A stretch of 10,671 nt of DNA from Hemicentrotus pulcherrimus (taxonomy: Eukaryota; Echinodermata; Echinoidea; Camarodonta; Strongylocentrotidae): NCBI GenBank assembly GCA_003118195.1, contig BEXV01001260.1, positions 68,843-79,513 of the forward strand, in the 5' to 3' direction. Shown here piece after piece: positions 6,873 to 10,671 of this stretch. Numbering within the stretch: the first letter of the stretch is position 1; each line of letters begins with the position of its first letter. The notes below the pieces were generated by a model, which searched no databases, had not been told where the DNA came from, and saw only the letters and a program-made list of their open reading frames with translations. A program made the position numbers and the translations under genes.

Positions 6873-7862
6873 GTGAGTTGATACAGCATACAATCAATAT
6901 TATGAGATGAAACCTTACAATTTGATATTACAATTTGATATTGATGCTATCGGAATGTCATACTCAAATTTGNGGATGAGTACTGTGTGTACCACATAAT
7001 TATTATCGATAGTTTAAACATGATTTTACCATGGTTAACATGGTCCTTTTTTAAAGAGCAAGTGCACTCCAAAAATAATTAGTTCAAATAGAAGCAGAAA
7101 AATCAGACAAGCTCAATAAAATTTGAGCAACATCGGATATCTAACAAAAAAGTTATAAATTTTTAATGAAATTTACAAATTTGGAAATCCCAAGACAAGT
7201 TGTCAACTCATTCATGAGTCTGTGACGTCATTGCCTTAATATCCACTGACTGTTTTCTTTATATTAAAAATGTAAATTTCCAATTTTCCCCCTAAAAATC
7301 TTATTTACTCAAACCAGCATCCAGGTCAAATTGATAGTAATATGTTTGTGTGTGGATGAAGAGTGAATTTGTTCAGTTATATTGTGGAAAATGTGAATTC
7401 TGATGAACTATCTACATACAAAACAATGATTATGAACTATACAATATTAAGAAAATAGTATAAATTCTTCAAAGTTCATAAAAGATTTTGTAAAATGGGC
7501 ACGTGAAATATAACCGGGACAAAGGCATTGGGAAATCAATTTTTTTTTTTGATAAAAGAGAAATTAATGGAATACAATATGTATAAATAGTGAGGCAATG
7601 ACGTCACAAACTGATAAACAAATTGGCAATTTGTGTAGTGATTTGAATTGTTCCACACTTTTTCATACTTTATCAATGTTCATGACGTTCTTATTATATT
7701 GACCCGATTTTATTCTTTTGCTCTGTTTGTCTTTTTTCTAAAAAAAAAAAAAAATCCTTTCCTTAAATGTTTATTCTCATATTTTCAAATGCTTAGTTTC
7801 CATTTACAAATAATATATCTAAAGGATTATGTTACCAAATTTCATTCTTTTTATGTAAATAG
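6873..7862 (+). other. Copy 2 intron 5 with replaced middle and inverted-repeat element
   Basis: 990 bp. Positions 6873-6972 and about 7741-7862 align to copy 1. Positions 6973-7740 are unrelated to copy 1, begin with an ambiguous base N and contain a palindromic element. Confidence 0.75.
7194..7635. mobile_element. MITE-like palindromic element (long imperfect inverted repeat)
   Basis: The left arm at 7221-7236 (TGTGACGTCATTGCCT) is the exact reverse complement of 7593-7608. The match continues imperfectly outward: about 24 of 33 positions agree across 7194-7226 and its partner, which extends to about 7635. A weaker match continues inward. About 356 bp separate the perfect cores. Each core holds the 8-bp palindrome TGACGTCA. 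There is no transposase frame, so the element would be non-autonomous. Target-site duplications and exact ends could not be set, and the true element may be larger (up to 6973-7740). The text feels like a dispersed repeat common in marine invertebrate genomes, but that is impression only. Confidence 0.5.
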
Positions 7863-8075
7863 TTCCCTAGAGAGAGACAAGGCCATTCTGGAGTCTCAAA
7901 TCGGGAAACTAATGGAATGCGACGAAGCAGCTAGGAGACTCACACAGAAACTGATTGAGCAGAATAAGACTCTGGAAGAAGATAACCAGAGCCTGGAGGA
8001 GAAAGTCGGGCTCTTGGAATATGAGATAGACAGACAGACTGATAAGATCAAACGCCTCTACGACCTCATGGAAAG
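7863..8075 (+). pseudogene. Copy 2 exon 6 remnant, coiled coil intact
   Basis: 213 bp, the same length and phase as copy 1, with about 6% base differences. All leucine-heptad positions are preserved and the frame is open. The acceptor context is weaker (TATGTAAATAG). It is the only complete, undamaged exon in copy 2. An open frame runs into it from intron sequence at 7648, but that upstream part is low-complexity and not homologous to coding sequence. Confidence 0.85.
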
Positions 8076-8423
8076 GTTAAAGAAATGTTTAATCTTAAAA
8101 TGATATTTCTACTAACCACCACAAAAAGAAAGAAAATTTTAAAAATGCATTATAGTGCATGAGAATAATGTAGGGCTGCGTAAAGAAACGATGTTAGGAT
8201 AAAATATGTTCACTCACATAGTATTATTATTACGTTGAATTGATCAATCAGAGTCAGAAGTCAACTGTCCAGAAATTATAGTTAATGGGTTCTACCAGGC
8301 TAGATGATATCAATATCTATTCTCTCTAATAAAATTGCAAATCATAGTGTATTATCCATAATCTACCTCAAATTATCTTGTGACCCATTCCTGAAATTTA
8401 TTTCATTGTTTTATTATCTGCAG
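8076..8423 (+). other. Copy 2 intron 6
   Basis: 348 bp, GTTAAA...CTGCAG. It aligns to 3862-4175 with an extra segment around 8350-8390. No other feature. Confidence 0.7.
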
Positions 8424-9434
8424 GGCGAGATACAATGAAATGTATCACAGCAGCGCCATCAATGATGTCCAGAGCTAATCCGACCATGCTGTTGTTGTCT
8501 CATTAACCACTCTCTGCTGCAAAAAAACTCGACCTTCCAACCCAAGAGAATCAAAGTCCAATGACTCATCCGAGCTGGAGCAGGATGTGATTGGCAATTG
8601 CGCCCTTTGGAATTGTCTTGCTTGGTCATCTAGATGGACTCTCGAAGCCTGTAGCCATTAAGAGACCCTACGTTCCAGCTCACCTCAAGGGAGAGGAAGC
8701 CGAAAACGAGTGGAGGGCAAATCTTGGGCGCACCAGAAAAGAGTCTCTCGTCTTAGAACTGCTCAAGGGCTGTCCTTACTTCGCCCAGATGGTTGGTACG
8801 ATCACCATTGGCAGAGAGATTTGTGTTGTAACAGAGTTCGTTGGAAGCGGTCAGACGGGAAGGTCATACCGGCTTCATGATGCACTGCAGGCGATAGATC
8901 CCATATTATGTCCTTCAATATGGAACATGGTTGCTATTGCCGAGGACCTGGTCCGGGGTGTGAGCGTCATCCGCGACTTTGGTCTCCTCCACAATGACAT
9001 CAAGATAACATCCTCCTGGAACATCGGGGAGAGCGTTGGCATGGGGTGATCATCGACATGGGGCTGGTGACGACCATGGCCTACACTGAGCAAAGATCAT
9101 TCTCAGATTTAATCCCAAAATCCCAGTGGCCCAAATTTCCACACATCGCTTCTGAGCTACTTGACAGTGTAGCACAAGTTTCAGCCAGCACGGACATCTT
9201 CGCTGTTGGGGTACAGCTTAATATGATCGGTCAGTTTATTGACGATGATGAGCTCGTCACGGTGGGAGAGCACTGCTTGGAAAATGAACCTCATCTCAGA
9301 CCAAAGGCTCTTGATGACATCGTGCCCAAGCTGGTCGAGATCAAGACAAAGCTGAAGAACGAGCGACGTCTTCATCGGTCACCTTCATCATCGAGTCGGA
9401 TCAGAATGGAAGTAGCCAAGGTGGCAACGGTTGA
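8424..9434 (+). pseudogene. Copy 2 exon 7 remnant (broken kinase domain)
   Basis: It aligns end to end with 4176-5193. The first ~185 bp are heavily diverged (about 25 differences), with the initial Met codon changed to GCG, a nonsense codon at 8476-8478 and frameshifts around the glycine loop. From 8609 the sequence is about 98% identical to copy 1 but carries two 4-bp deletions. K of VAIK and the HND motif are present. The catalytic-loop Asn is out of frame. The DMG part is readable again from about 9046, because the indels sum to zero modulo three. Confidence 0.92.
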
Positions 9435-9870
9435 AGGAAAGGGCTGGAGGAGAAGAAGGCTCGGGAAGCGGGCGGAGATGCCAAAGAAGAAGGAAATGCA
9501 GGAGTCTTGATAGGAGAGTCCCAATGAAAACAGCGGATTCGTAGACCTTGCGAGAGCCAGTGACCAACAGGAAGACGAAAAAATACAGGGAAAGAGAATT
9601 AGAGATCAAGAAGGGGGCAGCAGGAAATGGCAGGATAATCAGGAGATGATGTAGCATTTGAAGTCACTATCGCTTCTTTATCTACTGGAGATGACTTATA
9701 ACAATAGTGAATGAGTGTTGTTAAGGGACTTATTAGGGCACGGGCGTAGAGACACACCATGTACACAAAAAAGGTGCTACTGAAACCTATTCAAGAGATG
9801 AAACAGTAGAAATGTTTCAAAATACACGTATGAAGTCACAGGGAAACTTATTAAATGTCACTAATGAAGA
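9435..9870 (+). other. 3' flank of copy 2 within the duplicated unit
   Basis: Counterpart of the 3' flank of copy 1. An open frame from the kinase fragment runs to a stop at 9508-9510 because of the 4-bp deletion near 9381. A 3-bp in-frame length difference from copy 1 occurs near 9450. No other gene is supported. Confidence 0.6.
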
Positions 9871-10220
9871 AGCAGAAACGAGATAAGAACAAAGTCCTAC
9901 CATTCTTTCATCATATGCTCAAGAAGCCGAAGGAGGATAAGAGAAGTAATCAAGAATTGAGAGAGACAAATGAAAGAGGAGGGCAAAAGCATCTAGATAT
10001 CAAGAACCGGTATTTAACAGGAGGGACTGGAGCTAGATGAGGAGTTCATTCTGAACAATGGGCAAATCAAATTGCAGCTGAGCATAATTATCAGAAGCAG
10101 CTCCAACGTGTTCACAGATCAATGCAGAGCCGTCTAATAAACTGCGGAAGAATCATTTACATTATTTGACGGCCAAATGCAGATTAAGACAGAAATTGAG
10201 CTTTGGTAGTTGCGAAAGAG

Positions 10221-10292
10221 AATAAAAATGCCTCTCTATACAGCCCACACATAGATGAAACTCCATCGAAATTTGGAAGAAATATAAATAAA
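10221..10292 (+). promoter_or_regulatory. Two candidate polyadenylation signals
   Basis: AATAAA occurs at 10221-10226 and 10287-10292 on the + strand, about 0.8 kb after the copy 2 stop position. They lie outside the duplicated unit. If they served the ancestral gene, copy 1 has been separated from them. The motif is common in AT-rich DNA, so confidence is limited. Confidence 0.3.
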
Positions 10293-10323
10293 GAAAAATC
10301 AGTAAAGCAACAAAGACCACAGT

Positions 10324-10509
10324 CTATGAACTAAATGAAATATAATCACCGAGTTCCGATATGTCGTCATTCAAATCTTCCGCCATTTCGTTCTTCCTAA
10401 AGAAAATCCGGAGATGCCGCTTCAAAGATTTGACGTCAGAGTTATTCAAAAGGCAATTGTGAGATTTCAAGTTATTATGATCTTTCACCATATCTAATTT
10501 GAATTTCAA
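10324..10509 (-). CDS. Weak minus-strand open frame, possible exon or shadow
   Basis: A 61-codon minus-strand frame with no recognised domain. Its C-terminal part (KNEMAEDLNDDISELGDYIS) has an acidic, protein-like composition. It is preceded on the minus strand by TTTTCTTTAG, which could be a splice acceptor. A short first exon beginning at the internal Met is another reading. The N-terminal part is AT-rich and unconvincing, and no neighbouring exon could be identified inside the window. Confidence 0.2.
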   Translation of the reverse strand: MKFKLDMVKDHNNLKSHNCLLNNSDVKSLKRHLRIFFRKNEMAEDLNDDISELGDYISFSS

Positions 10510-10609
10510 ATGATTTTATTTCTCATGCAAAACATAATACAAAAATAATTTTTTTATAACAACAAATATGCAATGTAACAATAAATATATTGGAAATAGC
10601 ACGAGAAAA

Positions 10610-10653
10610 GAGGAACTAACTTGAAGCAGAGCTTGTTGAAGTGTTAGTTCCTC
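10610..10653. repeat. Perfect 11-bp inverted repeat (hairpin)
   Basis: GAGGAACTAAC at 10610-10620 is the exact reverse complement of GTTAGTTCCTC at 10643-10653, with a 22-nt loop. No T-run follows on either side. It could be part of a repeat reaching beyond the window or a chance structure. Confidence 0.5.
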
Positions 10654-10671
10654 AGATGCAGATTTTATAAT

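Larger units (their letters stand above)
5652..9434 (+). pseudogene. Copy 2: 5'-truncated, decayed tandem copy of the coiled-coil kinase gene
   Basis: Remnant exons are 5652-5769 (3' part of exon 3), 6042-6162, 6798-6872, 7863-8075 and 8424-9434, with splice-site dinucleotides still present. Lesions against copy 1 are: a 7-bp insertion in exon 4 giving an in-frame TAA at 6096-6098; +1 bp in exon 5; a CAA-to-TAA stop at 8476-8478; +1 near 8521-8527; -1 near 8543; +1 near 8599-8607, which destroys the glycine loop; -4 after 9003, which removes Gly-Asp of the catalytic loop; and -4 near 9381. There are also changes such as APE to ASE. Exons 1-2 and any promoter are missing. Fragments (8591-9049 and 9046-9510) remain open, but neither encodes a whole kinase. 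It could be transcribed by read-through; no functional product is supported. Confidence 0.9.
5650..9870 (+). repeat. Tandem duplication, unit 2 (about 4.22 kb)
   Basis: This is the second direct-repeat unit. Its left edge joins the 3' flank of copy 1 to exon 3 sequence. Its right edge is at CTAATGAAGA (9861-9870), after which unique sequence begins. It differs from unit 1 by a missing 326-bp block in intron 3, replacement of the middle of intron 5 and many small indels. Confidence 0.92.
9871..10671. other. Unique sequence downstream of the duplication; no gene firmly supported
   Basis: The region starts with charged open sequence (9855-10040, Lys/Glu/Arg-rich, 61 codons) and a second short open stretch at about 10028-10136 in another frame. 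Neither has recognisable homology or splice signals strong enough to call. It probably represents the ancestral 3' flank of the kinase gene before duplication. The last 150 bp are AT-rich. Confidence 0.45.

Noticed and set aside
7221..7608. CRISPR array or tRNA/rRNA gene anywhere in the window
   Set aside because: No regularly spaced direct repeats and no cloverleaf or rRNA-like stretches were seen. The repeats present are one large tandem duplication, microsatellites and inverted repeats.
7648..7862. Open frame entering exon 6 of copy 2 from upstream (starting FHTFSYFINVHDV)
   Set aside because: This part lies in T-rich intron sequence with no counterpart in copy 1 coding sequence. It is low-complexity and hydrophobic by base composition.
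9046..9510. Stand-alone 154-codon gene starting at Met 9046
   Set aside because: It is the 3' half of the broken kinase exon read after a compensating frameshift. The Met is a shifted GTG-to-ATG region created by that frame, and half of a kinase fold would be missing.
1431..9870. Two independent functional kinase genes rather than gene plus pseudogene
   Set aside because: Copy 2 lacks exons 1-2 and has two stops and at least six frameshifts, some in kinase hallmarks. Sequencing error would have to explain all of them.

Overview
The window is eukaryotic and almost certainly from an invertebrate animal. It is AT-rich, and short coding blocks are bounded by GT...AG splice sites and separated by introns of about 300-700 bp. 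It also carries microsatellites and a palindromic, MITE-like repeat. From general impression only, the repeat and the unusual coiled-coil/kinase gene resemble echinoderm (sea urchin-like) or other marine invertebrate genomes; I could not test this. Nothing prokaryotic is present.

The window is organised by one multi-exon gene on the + strand and a tandem, decayed, 5'-truncated copy of it. Copy 1 (positions 286-5193) is modelled as seven exons: 286-417, 846-908, 1391-1549, 2146-2259, 2888-2961, 3649-3861 and 4176-5193. Joined, they keep one open frame of 590 codons plus stop, with the true 5' end probably lying before the window. The product is a charged, coiled-coil-rich N-terminal half (exons 1-6) followed by a complete protein-kinase-like domain held in one exon. 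The kinase keeps the ATP-binding lysine, the catalytic Asp and Asn and the metal-binding Asp. It has HND instead of HRD and DMG instead of DFG.

Copy 2 (positions 5652-9434) starts abruptly inside exon 3, at a duplication junction readable to about 3 bases, and repeats exons 3-7 in order. It has two in-frame stops in the inherited frame and at least six frameshifting indels, including loss of the glycine loop and of part of the catalytic loop, so it is called a pseudogene. The duplicated unit is about 4.22 kb. Unit 1 is 1431-5649, unit 2 is 5650-9870, and unique sequence resumes at 9871.

Divergence between the copies is uneven. Introns, exon 3, the start of exon 7 and the 3' flank differ at roughly 6-14% of sites. 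A 777-bp block covering the kinase core differs at only about 2%, at synonymous sites too, which suggests gene conversion. A second low-divergence patch lies in the exon 4-5 intron. One intron of copy 2 contains unrelated sequence with a long inverted repeat and an ambiguous base (N).

The last 800 bp (9871-10671) are unique. They hold two AATAAA motifs, which may be the ancestral gene's polyadenylation region, a weak minus-strand open frame and a perfect 11-bp hairpin. No RNA gene, CRISPR array or autonomous transposon was recognised.
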